Shown: positions 21,581 to 34,620 of the stretch, one piece after another
Layout: each line of letters starts with the position of its first letter
Position numbering within the stretch: the first letter of the stretch is position 1
Assembly: GCA_023614405.1 (NCBI GenBank)
Contig: CM042685.1
Coordinates: 233,719,661 to 233,783,660 of the forward strand
Length of the DNA stretch: 64,000 nucleotides
DNA from: Avena insularis
Lineage: Eukaryota; Streptophyta; Magnoliopsida; Poales; Poaceae
Direction: 5' to 3'
Notes under the pieces: model-generated
Database searches by the model: none
Told to the model about the DNA's origin: nothing
The model's input: the letters and a program-made list of their open reading frames with translations, nothing else
Program-made: the position numbers and the translations under genes

Positions 21581-21952
21581 TATATAGGACATATTTATAC
21601 TACACCCGGGTGTAGTTACACCCACACGTGTTTTACACTATATAGGCAGTATCTACCATACCGGAAGGTATGTACGCGTAGTATGAAGTATATAAAAATA
21701 TTTAGGCAGTATATATACTATTTTTTTGGTAGTATGTAATTTTTATTCACATACTCCTTTTGTACGTACAAATATGATGGTATTTTATATATATAGTTCA
21801 AACTATAGGTGTACTTGCAATTTTTTCACCTAATTTGCTTATAAGTATCTTAGATATAGTATATGAACATACTCAAATAGATAAAGTATTATAAATACTT
21901 CCGTAAGGTAGTATATAAGACGGTTATATCCAGGAGTAAGAAGTATTTTTCC

Positions 21953-21958
<6 letters not shown>
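21581..21958. mobile_element. MITE-like foldback element
   Basis: The left end TATATAGGACATATTTATAC and the inverse of the right end (TATATAGGAAAAATACTTCT) match over about 30 bases, and both run into a CCCGGG/CCTGG box. The interior is AT-rich and non-coding. Boundaries are approximate because the flanks are TA repeats. Confidence 0.5.
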
Positions 21959-21983
<25 letters not shown>

Positions 21984-23359
21984 ACTCTATTAGACCCCAT
22001 GGGTGCAGAATAAGTAATTTTACACCCGGGTCGGTCGACCGAGCCACACCGCTTGGTTGGTTCCATCGAACCTAGTCTGAGTGGATGCAGTGCGCAACGT
22101 CGGAATTTTTTTACCTGGACGGTTTCTTTTCACACGGTCGTGGGATTTGGGTAGCTGAGGACTACCCGTCACCTCACTTTTTCCCATCATGTTTTTCGAT
22201 AACGCGCACACGGGGCGAGCGGTTGAGAGAACGCTGCAGCGGCGAGCGGCGGCCGGCGGCCGGCTAGTGGCTGTCGGCGAGCAGCGACTGCGCTTTACGC
22301 CCTCTGATGTCCTGCTCCGTCGTCGTTGGCGGGTCGAATCGGCGGAGCCGTGGTCGGCTGGCTGGATCGGCGGCAATGGCGGCGTGGTGAGCAGCATGGT
22401 GCAGAGGGGTGGTGGTAGCCGGCGGCGCTGCAGGCGCCTTCCGCATCCCGGTCGACCAGCGCAGCAGCTGGTAGTTGAGGGCAGCATCGGCATCGGCTGC
22501 CTTCTGCTCCGGATCCCCTCCGTCGACCACCTCCGGCTATTACCAGGTTCTCTCCATCCTTTTGTGAGATCTGTCGTGTTTTCCGTGGGTAATAGCTTGT
22601 GTATGAATTGGATGTAGAACTTTAATATACTTTTAGTAACAGACCTGGGTTGGGAACGAAGGTCAACTGAAATTGGACTGGCGTCCTATGGAGGCTGCCA
22701 TAACACATGCGAACTGGGCTCAGCCGTTTGCAATTTTATGGCAGCATGCAGTTTGGGTACTGCATTGGTAAGTTCTTTCACTGTCTCCTGATTCTCGTGG
22801 ACATAGTAATATTCAATTCCAAAAGATAGGTATTTGGCTCCAACTAGTGTTGATTATTGATGTGGTTTGTTCAAACGGAAGCATGGCTGATTCTTTAGCA
22901 CAAGTTTGTTATCGTGGAGATCTAGGTGATACCCCACCATATCACCTTAGTCTAGCTCTATAGTTTATGTGTAGCTGTACATGCCTATCAATAATCAAGA
23001 TTAGAAGCTTATGTATTCATTGACTTCTAAATTTATCGGTACATGTGCTCGGTTCCTCACGTGCATTATAGTCTATAGAATTTTTGGGCAAGAAAACAAC
23101 AATTGTTTTGGCAGTTTCTGTACAGGTTTTATTGATTCAATTAGTCAAGATTAGAAGCTCCATTTCTGCATTTTGCAGTTGATTCGCTAGCTCCGATGTA
23201 TTTTTCAAACCATGTGTAATATTCAGTACCGCTCCTGGATCTCTCTTCGCTCCAGTTGCAATCCATTATGTAATTTTCTTGTTACAGTATCTATTAGCCA
23301 AATATACATGTAGCGGCAAATTCGAGTTAGATTGATTTCAATTGCAATGAGGCTGACTC

Positions 23360-25890
23360 ATAGTGATCCTCACACAGCCTATAAGTCTTTGCTGCATTTT
23401 TGGTTCTACCCCCCTCAAACAAGGAGTAATCTTGTATAGCATGGATTTTGATTGTTCATTTAGAAGATTACTTGTTAGTTTTTTGTAGCATAAATGAGAT
23501 TGGAATGTGCTATCTTGGTGACAATTCATGCGATTGTAGCTAGGCAGATGTGAATGTGCTTTTCAGTTACATTAGTCACCCGGATGTTCGTCTTAGTACC
23601 TTAGTGGGAATTACTGTTATTCCATTGATTTGCTCTTCCATGTGCTGCACTGCTAGTAACCAGCAGTCATAAGTGTGCATGATGATCTGTTATTTAGAAG
23701 TTCAGCTTTAGATATCAATTAGTAGTAGTGTTCTGGTGCAGTGAGCTTGGATTCAAATATGGGATTAGTACTGCATCCATAATTTCTAGCTAGTCTCCAA
23801 ATACAAATTGTAGAATATGTTTCAAGCTTTCCATAGATGACTCGTTTGCCCATTGAGTATAAAGTCTCGGATCCTTATTTCTTCCCCCTGGCACAATTCA
23901 GTATCGAGTCATGCTCTAGCAATTTGGATGAGAAAGTCTCGATGTCTAACCTCCTGCATCATTTTGGTTCGTAATTATTCAATTTTACGGACATAATCTT
24001 GTTGATGTGGAAATGAATCTTGTGATAAGTAATTATGCATCATTTTTATTTGTTAGCTGCAATGGTATCTCTAGTTTAGTGCTTGTCCTCATGCTCAACT
24101 AGGTTATCTGTAAAATACCAAATCGAAAGCAAATTATTTGCCTCAATAATTTATGATTCTTTTTTATGAAACATCCCTTTGATATATTCTTTTGTGCAAT
24201 CTTATAAAACACATCTTCCAGTTTAGTGTAAGCCTCATTGTATTTAACCTTGGTTTCTTAAATCAAAATCTGAGCATTAAGCTATGTGGTTGCAGATTAA
24301 TAAACTCTAAGCAGTAAGGTGAACACTGGGCGGCCTCACCCCTGTTGCGTGTCATTTCATGGTGGTTGGAGCATGCCGGAGGGCTTCGAATTAAGGTATG
24401 AAGCCTGTCCGTTCCTTTCTAGTAGAAGTTTTTTCTATTCAGAACTAGCAATGATGATGCCAATTCCATGATACTATTCAATGGTATATGCAGAAAAGAA
24501 TCGTTACTCTTACCCTGTCCTATTTCCGTTCAGTTCATCTTATTAATAGATGCTTATTTATCATCCAGCCGTATCCTTGTGCGCGGTATGTGCTGGTTGA
24601 TTCTTTCTTTTCCCACTATACTATTCAGTACCGCCCCATCTCTATCAATTTGGATGACTAGGTGCCGATTTTTCTCTACCGTCGTGTATCATTTTGGTTC
24701 GTTATTGTTCATTTTTACTTGCCGTAAAATCTATGTTGTTCGTATCTTCGTGCGTTTATAAATATTGATGAATCAGTTTTGAAGTCATTGAGGGTTTGTT
24801 CCATGTTACACTAGAGCGTAGAATACATCTTGTAATGCTATTTGGACAATAAAAATTGCTACTTTATATATTGCAATTCATTTTCGGATTGCTTCTGTCA
24901 GAAATATCGTGAAATTAGATAATACCATACTAGCTGGTATTAGATTTGCACATAATCAGTTTGTCATACTAGCTGGTATTAGGTTTGCACATAATTAGTT
25001 TTTCCCTCTGCCTGTCAATACCACAGTCGTTTGGATCATGGATTTGCATCTACAGCATTTGGGAGCAGTTGAGAGGACTTTTGTTATGATTTAGCGACTT
25101 AACGTTGGCATTTCTTTATTTTCGTGATCAACTTCAGATGATTCGCTGACTGTTGGAAAGCTTTTTCTATCACCAGTTCTTATAGTAATGCTAGATCCTC
25201 ACTCAACCTGTCATTATTTGCTGCACTTTTTTGTTTAGCTCATCCTCAAACCAGGAGTAATCTTGTATAGCACAAATCTTGACTGTTCATTCAGGTTATT
25301 GCTTGTTTTTGTTCTATAGAAAAAATGAGATGGTTAAGTGCTATTTTTGTGACTACCCATGCGACTATAGCTAGGCAGATCCGAATTTGATATTCGGTAA
25401 CATTACTGTCACATGGGTTTTTGTTTTAGTGGATGGTTGGGAATTGCAAGATGCAGGTTCTGAATTTCATTCACTGGTTCTACCAAGTACTATTGCTTGT
25501 GCCTGAAGCATTATTTTTCAGATTTTTTAGGTTTGGTGATCTACTATTTGATTTGCATAGCTTCTCGTATCTAGAGTTGTTTGTTTCAGAAATATAAGTC
25601 TTATATATCATTCGATTCTCTTATATAGTTGGTTATTTGAGACGTCCAAGCTTATAGAGCCACGTAGATTTATTGTTGCCGATTTATCATGTAGAAATAT
25701 AAGTAGATGCTTCATGTGTACATCTTTGTTGATTTCGGTAATTGGCAAGGGACCAATGTTGTCTACCAGTACCTCCCCATCTACCAATTTAGATGAGTAA
25801 GTTCTGAGTTTTTTCTCCCATTGTGCATCATTTTGGTTAACATTTGTTCAACTTTACTCGGTGTAACCTTGTTACTGTAAAAATGAACTA
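23360..25890 (+). repeat. Diverged internal duplications
   Basis: Two copies of a ~230-base block (around AGGAGTAATCTTGTATAGCA and TAGCTAGGCAGAT) lie at about 23370-23590 and 25225-25410. Three copies of another block (CAATTTGGATGA .. GCATCATTTTGGTT) lie at about 23900, 24630 and 25775. A 39-base direct repeat (CATACTAGCTGGTATTAG..) is at about 24925-25003. These show a history of segmental duplication inside the 21975-26710 element. Confidence 0.75.
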
Positions 25891-26079
25891 GGATATAATT
25901 GACTCAGGGTGCACCGTAGGATAGCATTTGGTTGCATTTTCAAGATCCTTCCACTGATGGTGACTGGTGACGCTGCAGCTCCGTGGCTGCCCGTGAGGCC
26001 GCAGTCTCTTTTCTCCCTGCCTTATTAATGAGTTCCACCAAGGCCATCAAATGCTCCTATAAATGAGAATGTTGAAGGA

Positions 26080-26415
26080 TTGTGGGTTGATGATGATGAT
26101 TCCGTTGGTGATCCTCCAAGGCCATCATCGAGTTTCTCCAAGGGTTACTATAGTTGTTGTTCAGAAGATCAAAATGAACTAAGCTTTTCAGTCCGGTTTT
26201 GTAAACATATTTTTAATTTGCAACAAGATATCGGGTGTGAATTTACGCTTTCACATGAATGTCATGTAGAGACAGATAGTGAGTTTTTTTTTGTTGAATC
26301 TCGTTTTTCTTTTCAAGAGCAAGTTGTGCGTCCAAAAATCAATTCTAGAATAGTTATGATCGTCTGGCACCTGTTTAATTACTCGGCCAATTCTAGAAGA
26401 CCACGATCAAGCTAG
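26080..26415 (+). other. 111-codon ORF, probably chance
   Basis: It begins MWVDDDDSVGDPPRPSSSFS inside the non-coding element and shows no domain. There is no supporting codon bias or exon context. Confidence 0.15.
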
Positions 26416-26710
26416 CAGATTGAAAGTCTTGTTTTAGAGATGAAGATTGATTATAAAATGTCAAAGATGATTGCTACAAATAAACTTAGGCCGAAAGCTA
26501 CAAATAATTTTCTTACAGCGTAGGGATTGAAAGCGGGCCTGCATGACGCGGAGGCGGTTCAGACTCGCATCACGCTTTACCTTAACCAGATTTTCTTACG
26601 TCGCATGCAATTTGTTTTACAACACACGTGCGGATGCGCTAGCGCGTGGTTTGGCCTGGGTGCGGAATAGTATTCTGCACCCTGGGAGTCAAATAGCGCG
26701 ACTCTATATA

Positions 26711-27740
26711 GATATAGATATATAAATTAATATCGCGGAGATACACCTAGTCTATGCAACAACGTATGCCCTAGCAGCCTTACGGATACACACAACTTAA
26801 AAAAATTACAAAAAAAACTTTCCGCTACCAAGAACTATTTCTCAAAGCAACGACACTAACATCACCAGAACAACACCAGTACTCATTCACTCCAATAATA
26901 ACACCTTCAAAAAGAATACAGTGTACAAGCGACATTGTTGTCTGATCAAAGATCATAGGTTTTCACCCTAAAGAAAGTCCTCGCTCGCAAAACAATGCCT
27001 TCAATAGTCATTGCCAGACACAACAAATTAAGGTCAGACCTTGAATTTTCACCCTGCAAGATAAGACTGGATCTCCTCTTTGTTGTCTTCCTCACAAATA
27101 GCCGCTGCTGCGAGTCACAGATCACACAGCCAATTCGACATCGCTACAAATACCCAAATCACCATCGTTGCCCTCATGTTTATGCTTTTCTAACATTCTA
27201 CGCATCTGACTTCACCATGACTCGTAAAAGATGGCACATGATGGTAATAAACAACAGATGGGAGTTCACCGCAGAGCCTTTCAGAACTTGACACTTTAGC
27301 GAAATCAACGAGGGCAAACATCAAATAGATCTTTACCTTCACGCGAGAGGAACCCTAGAACCGTCTCCATTATTCAAGCACACCAGTAGCCCTATCGTCG
27401 TGAGCCAATAGCTAAACCACCGTAGGCCTTCTTGACCGTTCATGAAGAGACATAAACATGGCAGCACGTGGAGCATAGGTATAGACGTCTGGAAAATATT
27501 ATGTCGTTTATCCAGTTTAGGTTGATTATAGTGATAGTATCATGCATGTCAAGTTAGAAAAAGCTGATGTGGTATATCAATTAATTAATAAAGAGATAAA
27601 TGATTCTAGTACCTGGTATCATAATACGTAAAACTAGATTATTTAATTATAAGTAGATCTTGTACACTATTTGTATTGAGATTTTAAAATTAATTAAATA
27701 GAAGACAAATATGATATTATTATATAATACTATATTTATA
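26711..27740. other. Non-genic stretch, unclassified repeat-like
   Basis: A-rich sequence at 26790-27000 has a repeat-like character, and AT-rich sequence follows to 27740. No ORF or termini could be supported. Confidence 0.4.
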
Positions 27741-27885
27741 CTCGCTTTGTTTCAAAATATAAGATGTTTTAAAATATATATAGACTACTTTTAGTAGGTA
27801 AGTTTACTCAGTTTTAAAATAAATCTAGATACTAAAAAAAGTCACAAATCTAAAACATCTTATATTTTGCGTACGCATGATAGTA
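27741..27885. mobile_element. Degenerate Stowaway-like MITE
   Basis: CTCGCTTTGTTTCAAAATAT and a decayed inverse arm (AAAACATCTTATATTTTG near 27850-27868) enclose TAGAC..TTTTAGTA / TACTAAAAAAAGT arms. It is the same family pattern as 13483-13651 but with a decayed right terminus. Confidence 0.65.
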
Positions 27886-28273
27886 GGTCTATGACCAGAT
27901 TTATAAGGATCTACCTGGCGCCTCTTTTTTAACCAAAACTGGAAATTTGAGGTTTGACCGTTTTCCTTGCAGATGCTCTTATCTGGCGTCCCTATTCCGG
28001 TATACTGCATCACAGTCGCACACGCGAAGATAACAGAGAGAATACATTATCTATCATGTGGACCCCCATATGGGTGGGGGTCGAACGTCAGTGACACGTG
28101 ACACGGAGGTTCTGCGTGTACGCAGCGAGCCACCACTCCAGTTCGATTTGGCTGTCGTCGTCCCCTAATCGGTTCTTCTACCCAACCTGACCGTCCGCCG
28201 TCGCCGCCGCGAAACCCTAGAGGCCTAGACCGCCGTGAGTGAGCGTGAGCTCCATTACCGAGCGTTATACGGG
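27886..28273 (+). promoter_or_regulatory. Upstream region and 5' leader of the aminotransferase gene
   Basis: GC content rises toward the gene and a AAACCCTAG motif (a telo-box-like element common in plant leaders) lies at about 28211. No confident TATA box is visible. The long ORF frame is open upstream of ATG 28274, but without another ATG. Confidence 0.4.
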
Positions 28274-31200
28274 ATGGGTTGCGGGACAGCCTCTCATGGC
28301 GCTCTGCTCGCCGCGGCGCCCCTCGCTAGCCCGCGGCCCCGCCTGCTGGCCCTCTCGCCGCCGCCGTCAACGCCGTCTATTCAGGTCAATGTTCAGCTCT
28401 CACTGGCCTTCTTCTTCACGGGTTGATACTAGCTTCTGTTGAGATTCGTAGAGAGCGGGATTAGTTAGAATGGGCGATTTGGTTGGAAAGTTGGATTTGC
28501 AACTTTTTTTAATCTTATTATAAAGAGGATCTGATTTTTTTAGAGTTGGAGATCGGAAAGTGAGGAATTGTTGTTTCTCATGTAGATGCGTACTGAATAT
28601 TCTGATGTGTGGTACTTTATCTTTGATGATGCAGATTCAGAGTCGACTTTATTCTATTTCACACCTTCCCCTACTAAAGGCTCGAGGCAAAGGAAGATGC
28701 GAGGCTTCCCTAGCAAGTAACTACACGTATGTCATATTCACTCGGAACTGCACGGCATGCCTTATTAGACTGTACCACGCCATGCAGTGCGATGGCACAC
28801 ACACACACAAGCACCGGTCATGGCCATTTGCTTATGCTAGATTGTTCGCTATAATGTGTTTAGTTGTGTCGAAATAGTTCTGATGGCAATCTTATGACTT
28901 ACCAGGCAGACATCAGAGTTTGCTGATTTGGATTGGGAGAACCTTGGCTTTGGACTAGTGCAAACTGACTATATGTATATCGCAAAATGTGGGCTGGATG
29001 GGAACTTTGACAAGGGTGAGATGGTGCCGTTTGGGCCCATAGAGATGAACCCATCTTCTGGAGTCCTAAATTATGGACAGGTTTGTATGGGAGATGGAAA
29101 CTCCTTGGTTCATGTCTCTGGTAGATTGGAGTGACGTTTTGAATGCCTAAATCTTGTTGTTCTCAAATTGTACTGGTTCTGGTTTGTAGGGATTGTTTGA
29201 AGGCATGAAGGCATATAGGAAAAGTGATGGCTCCATACTGTTGTTTCGTCCATTGGAAAATGCAATGAGGATGCAAACTGGTGCCGAGAGGATGTGCATG
29301 CCTGCACCCCCAGTCGAGCAATTTGTGGATGCAGTGAAACAAACTGTTTTAGCAAACAAGAGATGGGTGAGTCATGTATCTAAAATGCTGGGTCACTCCC
29401 ATAGTGGCTATGTCACCGTTTATGTGCATAATCTAATTTATCAAATATCTTATGCATCCAGGTGCCTCCTACTGGTAAAGGTTCTTTGTATATTAGGCCG
29501 CTACTTGTGGGAAGTGGTGCTGTTCTTGGCCTTGCACCTGCTCCTGAGTATACATTCATTATTTTTGCCTCCCCTGTTGGGAACTACTTTAAGGTTCGTA
29601 CCAAAATATTAAGCTTGTCTGTCCACTATTTTCATGAGATATTTTGCCCCGGATAAAAATCATTGGGCTATGTAGCAACTATAATTCCATGTATTTGTCG
29701 AGCTGTTATGAGTTGATACACTATTTGATGAATGGCATATAGACTTTCAAACTATTTTTGGTATGATGGTGTGACCGTTTAATTTGTTTAGTGATATCTG
29801 CAGGAAGGATTAGCTCCAATAAATTTAATAGTTGAAGATAAGTTTCATCGGGCCACTCCTGGTGGAACTGGAGGTGTGAAGACCATTGGAAATTATGCCT
29901 CGGTAATTCTATTATTTGCTAGCTTCAATCTACAACAACTTTGCTATGCAACATTGTAATATGATGCAAATTTGCATTCTGAATTTCTGAAACTTATCTT
30001 TCTTATGCCTTTATTTGATGATTTTGGGTTTCATTGTTAAAAGTTCAAAATACAAGAACAGTGTTATGTTGCTTGAGTAGGCTATGGCCATCAGTGCAAT
30101 TATTTTAATGATGTTAATCTGAAATGACAAAACCGAAAAGATAGCATATACTTGAGATGGGATGATGTTGTTGGAGGTATTTTTCAAAGTGGACTGTAGC
30201 CTAGATAATTTGGGCCGCCCGCCTTAATGAATCATATGGTCCTTCAACCCTTTCATACAGGTGCTGTATGGCTGTCTGTCAGCTCTATCATGCATCTATC
30301 CTCTTGATACTGTATCTGCTTTTACAGTTGTGTTCTATTAGCATTCACTAGCGCGTTTCAAATTCTTCTGCTGGGACTTCAAATTTACAACCTTTTGTAC
30401 TAAGCTTTTAGAAAATTTGTTAATTGATAGGATATATACTGGTGCTCTGGTAGTGAAGTTGATTTGTTATGTTGGTAAATGTTCATTTCATCCACTAGTG
30501 CACTATCTTGTGCTTGTCTTCTCTGAGGTAATACCCTATATAATAATTTTTCCGTGGTTTATATCCTGGAATTGTCGTCAATCTTTTCAGTAGTTGATAT
30601 CCATGATCAAAATATTTTCTTATGTCTTCTGTGTTAGAATGTTTTGCTAACTGACCTTAACTTGTATTCATGGCTTCTTCATTATCAACATGTGTTCTTT
30701 TTGTTGCATAGGTCTTGATGGCTCAGAAAATTGCAAAGGAGAAAGGCTATTCTGATGTTCTCTACTTGGATGCTGTTCACAAAAAGTACCTTGAAGAAGT
30801 ATCTTCGTGTAATATTTTTGTTGTGAAGGTAAGACATCACTGTCACTGTCAGTTATGCTTGCTATCTTGGATTAAAAAATCGTCAATTAGTTGAAAGCTA
30901 CTACCAAGGTGACCATAGATCAGTCTAGCTAACCTAGTACCATCTTCGATTTGAACATAATGTCTTTTGCTAAAATGGCAAATTTGTCTTTTGTACTGCC
31001 AAGCTTCATGCACTAGCCAACGCAACCAAAAGTCTGAACTGATGGAAAGGGCTAGTGCAATCCACTTATACACTTCAACACCCCCTCTCACGTGTGACGG
31101 GAAGACAAGTCAACACGTGTAGACTCAGAGGTAGGCTCAAGAGGCCTTGTACATGGACTGGTGACTCAGAGGTATGGCTCAAGAGGCCTATACTTGGACA

Positions 31201-33335
31201 CTGAGGAGCAACAACAATTTTAGGGTAAATTGCGAAAGCCAGGACTCAAACTCGAGACCCTGGGCTCTGATACAATGTCAAGCTTCATGCACTAGCCAGC
31301 GCAACCAAAAGTCTCAAAAAAAATGTTGGTAAAAGGAAAAAAAGTGAAAAATAAATTACACAGAAATGGTTTTAAAGTGGAGTAGATATCTTAATTACAA
31401 AATCCTTTTGTCTTTAAATACATGTGCTTGCCACAGTAACTTTGGAAACCAAAAACACACATGATTGATAGAACATCCATTAGCATGGCGCCTCCACTCG
31501 TGGAATGTGATCTGATAAAGGAATGACACCTTTGAACGGATATTACTTTGTGGGATTGGTCAACAGATCACTAGAGCAGCACTAAATTCTACTCCGTTCC
31601 AGAATAATCGAAATTTTTGGTCTCTTATAAGTCAAACTTCTCTATATACTAATATATAGTAGGAAAATATGCTTGGTCAAACTTAAAGTAGTTTGACTAA
31701 GGACAAAACTAGAGCTTCAATTATCTTAGAATGGAGGCAGTAACAGATAACAATTTTGATTCTCTAGTAATATAGTGGCAATGTGGCATCATGACTCTTC
31801 CTCAAGATGTAGCACCATCTGGCTGATTGCACCTCTTAATTTTGGCATGGTTGTCGATCGCGTTGGTTTCTTATATATGTTGCTGAACTATACAGTATCT
31901 GGAATGATGAGAGATTGATTTTTCTTAAGGATAGTTATTTCAGGGCAATCTCATGCATGTTGTTTGTAACTTAGATATATTTTTTCTTTTCTTGCCATTT
32001 GCACCAGGGCAATGTTATTTCAACTCCAGCAATAAAAGGAACAATATTGCCGGGCATCACAAGGAAAAGCATAATTGATGTTGCTCTGAGCAAAGGCTTC
32101 CAGGTATTATTTATCGAACCCATGAATGGATGGTTGGGATTGTTACCAATAAGTTTGTTTTGTCTAGATATTTTCCTATGATTGGATTAATGCCTTTCAG
32201 TTTTTTCTTTGATACCAGTTGACAGTAGCATTGAGCAGTAAAGAGTGAGCATATATAATATAATTGCTTTTGGACCCCCAAACTCCAGTGACCCCTTTGG
32301 TTGGAATTTTTTTAAATTTCATTTACAAGTTTAAAAATATTCCAAAAAAGGTCCCAGGATTGTATTGGGGACTCGCTATGAATATGCAAATATTCATGAA
32401 AAAGGCTTTCATTTTTAGATGAACACAAGAAGCAGAATGTGGCAATGTAGAATAGCAAACAGTAGCACTACTAGCATCTGCTATTATAGATCATCATATA
32501 TGTCTACTTTGTGCAGCTCACAAACAGGAAAGAGTTTTTCACGGAAACTTGCAGATTCATAGTATGTTTTAAAATGTATATGTCGGAATGTTTTTTTACT
32601 TGTGAATGCACTCTGAAATTTTCAAAATAAAACATATCATTGCAGTTCATAAGACAAAAATCCACACTCATTAGGTATATCCATGTTATTTTTATTTGTA
32701 TTCTCAGTCCCCATCCTTTTGTTGTGAATATTAACAGGGGGCATATATATTTCGCTCGACCAATAATACCTTTGTGCTTAACTTCTCGTATGAGCTATAA
32801 CTTCATGGTGATTGATTGATGGAAATATAGCTCGTTTTTCTTAGTGATGCCAATATAATCAGAAGAAGCAAAAATGCTCTTCATAACTGCCAATGAAAAT
32901 ATCCGACACTGACAATCATTGCATCTGTTTTTAAATTCTGTGAAATATGTCTGTATTTATTTCTGGGAAGGTTGAGGAGCGCCTCGTGTCCGTGGATGAG
33001 CTGCTTGATGCCGATGAAGTGTTCTGCACAGGGACCGCTGTAGTAGTGTCCCCCGTGGGTAGCATTACATATCAAGGGAAAAGGTAAAGCCAAGTTTTTT
33101 GTTGTTCCTTTAGAGTTGAGCTTTTATGCTTTACATAAGATGAAACGTGGTGGTAGTTAAATCAAAATCCAACTCGTTTTCTTGAACAAGTTCCACCCTC
33201 TTCCCGCCTTGCAGGATTGAATATGCCGGCAACCATGGAGTTGGTGCCGTGTCTCAGCAGCTATACACTTCCCTAACAAGCCTCCAGATGGGCCAGGTGG
33301 AGGATTCGATGGGCTGGACCGTGCAACTGAATTAG
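28274..33335 (+). CDS. BCAT: Branched-chain amino acid aminotransferase, plastid-type, 10 exons
   Basis: This PLP fold-type IV enzyme exchanges the amino group between leucine, isoleucine or valine and 2-oxoglutarate. Exons inferred from GT..AG sites and frame: 28274-28384, 28635-28726, 28906-29080, 29190-29366, 29462-29593, 29804-29902, 30712-30828, 32008-32103, 32971-33083, 33215-33335. This gives 1,233 bases, or 410 residues plus stop, which is normal for plant BCATs. Residues 1-~60 look like a plastid transit peptide ([20 protein letters not shown]..). The core follows: [94 protein letters not shown] with the presumed PLP lysine near residue 255, [20 protein letters not shown], and [20 protein letters not shown]. 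No stops or frameshifts are seen. The exon 2/3 junction (CAC|GT.. to ..CCAG|GCAG) was chosen because it keeps frame. Intron 7 carries two small insertions. Plastid targeting is inferred. Confidence 0.93.
30997..31314 (-). mobile_element. Possible miniature LTR element (SMART/TRIM-like) in BCAT intron 7
   Basis: A direct repeat CAAGCTTCATGCACTAGCC.. (about 37 bases) occurs at 30999 and 31278. Just left of the second copy is GCTCTGATACAA, the near-inverse of a tRNA-Met primer site. Next to the far end of the first copy (..CTTCAACA, 31080) is CCCCCTCTC, a polypurine tract on the minus strand. The layout fits a ~0.3-kb LTR mini-element whose right LTR is truncated after 39 bases. No TSD could be shown. 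Confidence 0.5.
31592..31740. mobile_element. Stowaway-like MITE in BCAT intron 7
   Basis: It begins CTCCGTTCCAGAATAATCGA and ends with the inverse pattern ATTATCTTAGAATGGAGGCAG, with TA on both sides. The interior arms GTTTGACTAAGG / CTTGGTCAAAC also pair. It sits between exons 7 and 8 and does not touch splice sites. Confidence 0.8.
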
Positions 33336-34410
33336 CAATAATCCGCCTTTCCTCGCATCGATGCTTGCAGAAAGGTCCCAGCCTAGATTAAACATGATCA
33401 TGGGCTGGCAGGGTCCTCCATCTATCTAGATTGAAAGAAAAACATGCTCATGACGGCCATCAGTTGTTTTGTAGGCTCTCTGTCGAATTGGCGTCCTGGT
33501 GTGTGTACATCTGTAGATGGTGGCGCACAAGTCGCGTGTAGCAGTTGTGCGCATGCGTCTTTTCTTTTAAGTACAGATTTATTTAGTTTTGTCAATACCA
33601 TGGCCTTTGTGCAGACCAGCGAGCGATGTAAAGTAGGATGAATTGTCATGTGGAGTACCTTTGTTTATGATGATGGTAATAATAAGTAATAAGAGCTTTG
33701 GCGCTGTTCCTTGCTAGAAACGGCAGCATGAGTACCATTGCTCCTCGTCGATGGCGAGGCCGCTCGTGCGCTGCTACTGCTACTCTGACCAACGTCCAAC
33801 TCTGACGGGCCTCGAGCGTGTAGACAGCGGCGCCAAGGTTGGCTTGGCTGGTACCGTCGTATTGCCATGATGATGATGCTGTTCGTTTCTGTGTGCCCAT
33901 AATATATACGTCGAGCCAGCCAGCTACCAGGACCGGGGGTCCTGCTCCGGCATAACTGAATACAGCTCAATGTATCCTTCATTCGTCGGATAATAGTACC
34001 ACATGCCAAGAGGGGTCCTGAATTCCTTCAATGAAACGATAAGCTAGAGAATGTCGCACACAACGGTTGGTGCCAGTACCAGGCGCTGAATTCTTGGCAC
34101 TATCTCGCTCGCTGGCTACTCACGTTTGAGCGTACAAATCTACCCTGAGTTCCCTTCCCTGGCCTGGCACTGTCGACGATGTCCCAAACCACCCTACCCT
34201 GCCTGCGACGGATCAATGTTCTCCCTCTCCTGCCTGGCCACACGACTCGTACTACGTTCATCACGGCAACGACTTTTGCATGCAGCACAGCACCATCGTC
34301 ATGCGAAAGAAATCGTTTACTTTGCCTGCCGGACCGTCCGAGGCCCTGCCTGCCTAGTACAAAGTACAAACGCGCGTGTCCTACTCGACGGTCGTGGATA
34401 TGGATGGAGC
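33336..34410. other. 3' UTR of BCAT and non-coding flank
   Basis: The first ~300 bases are probably BCAT 3' UTR; no canonical AATAAA is obvious. The rest holds only short overlapping ORFs on both strands, which look like noise. Confidence 0.4.
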
Positions 34411-34620
34411 TTTTTTTTTATAGGGGAAAACAAGTATTGCATTAACCCGAGTGCATCCAATAAACCCTTCTTCTTGGGTGCGCAGACCGAATTGGGCTAT
34501 TTCATGTGCTACTTTATTACAGAAACGAGGACAGAAACTAAACTTGAAAAACATCAAAGGAGCTAATACAGTCACTCCTGATATCGCGAAGCAGGATCCT
34601 AATCTCCGACAGCTCATATT
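34411..34620 (-). mobile_element. 5'-truncated LINE 3' end with poly(A)
   Basis: On the minus strand a frame with FCPRFCNKVAHEIAQFGLRT resembles the RNase H-like C-terminal region of plant L1-type LINEs (pattern CN.VAHE.A). It is followed by untranslated sequence and a terminal run of nine A (T run at 34411-34419 on the plus strand). Length and 3' A-run fit a 5'-truncated copy. No TSD was found. Confidence 0.6.

Larger units (their letters stand above)
21975..26710. mobile_element. Large non-coding element with imperfect terminal inverted repeats
   Basis: The left end (TATATAGAAACTCTATTAGA.., then GGGTGCAGAATA, then CACCCGGG) is matched in inverse by the right end at about 26655-26710 (GGGTGCAGAATA, then GCACCCAGG). 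The match is roughly two thirds identical over 55 bases. I see no transposase. The interior begins GC-rich (22190-22530), then becomes a T-rich, intron-like stretch to about 26000. A target duplication cannot be read because both flanks are TA repeats. The class is unknown; Mutator-like is a guess. Confidence 0.4.

Noticed and set aside
22020..22617. Opposed ORFs of 142 and 157 codons as a possible gene
   Set aside because: GC-rich sequence gives open frames on both strands. There are no motifs, and stops follow at the start of the T-rich region. At most it is a captured first exon, and it is covered under the large element.
28239..28442. Alternative BCAT first-exon frame with ATG at 28296 ([10 protein letters not shown]..)
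   Set aside because: Joining it to exon 2 at the GT after 28384 leads into a stop. The frame from ATG 28274 joins exon 2 in phase.
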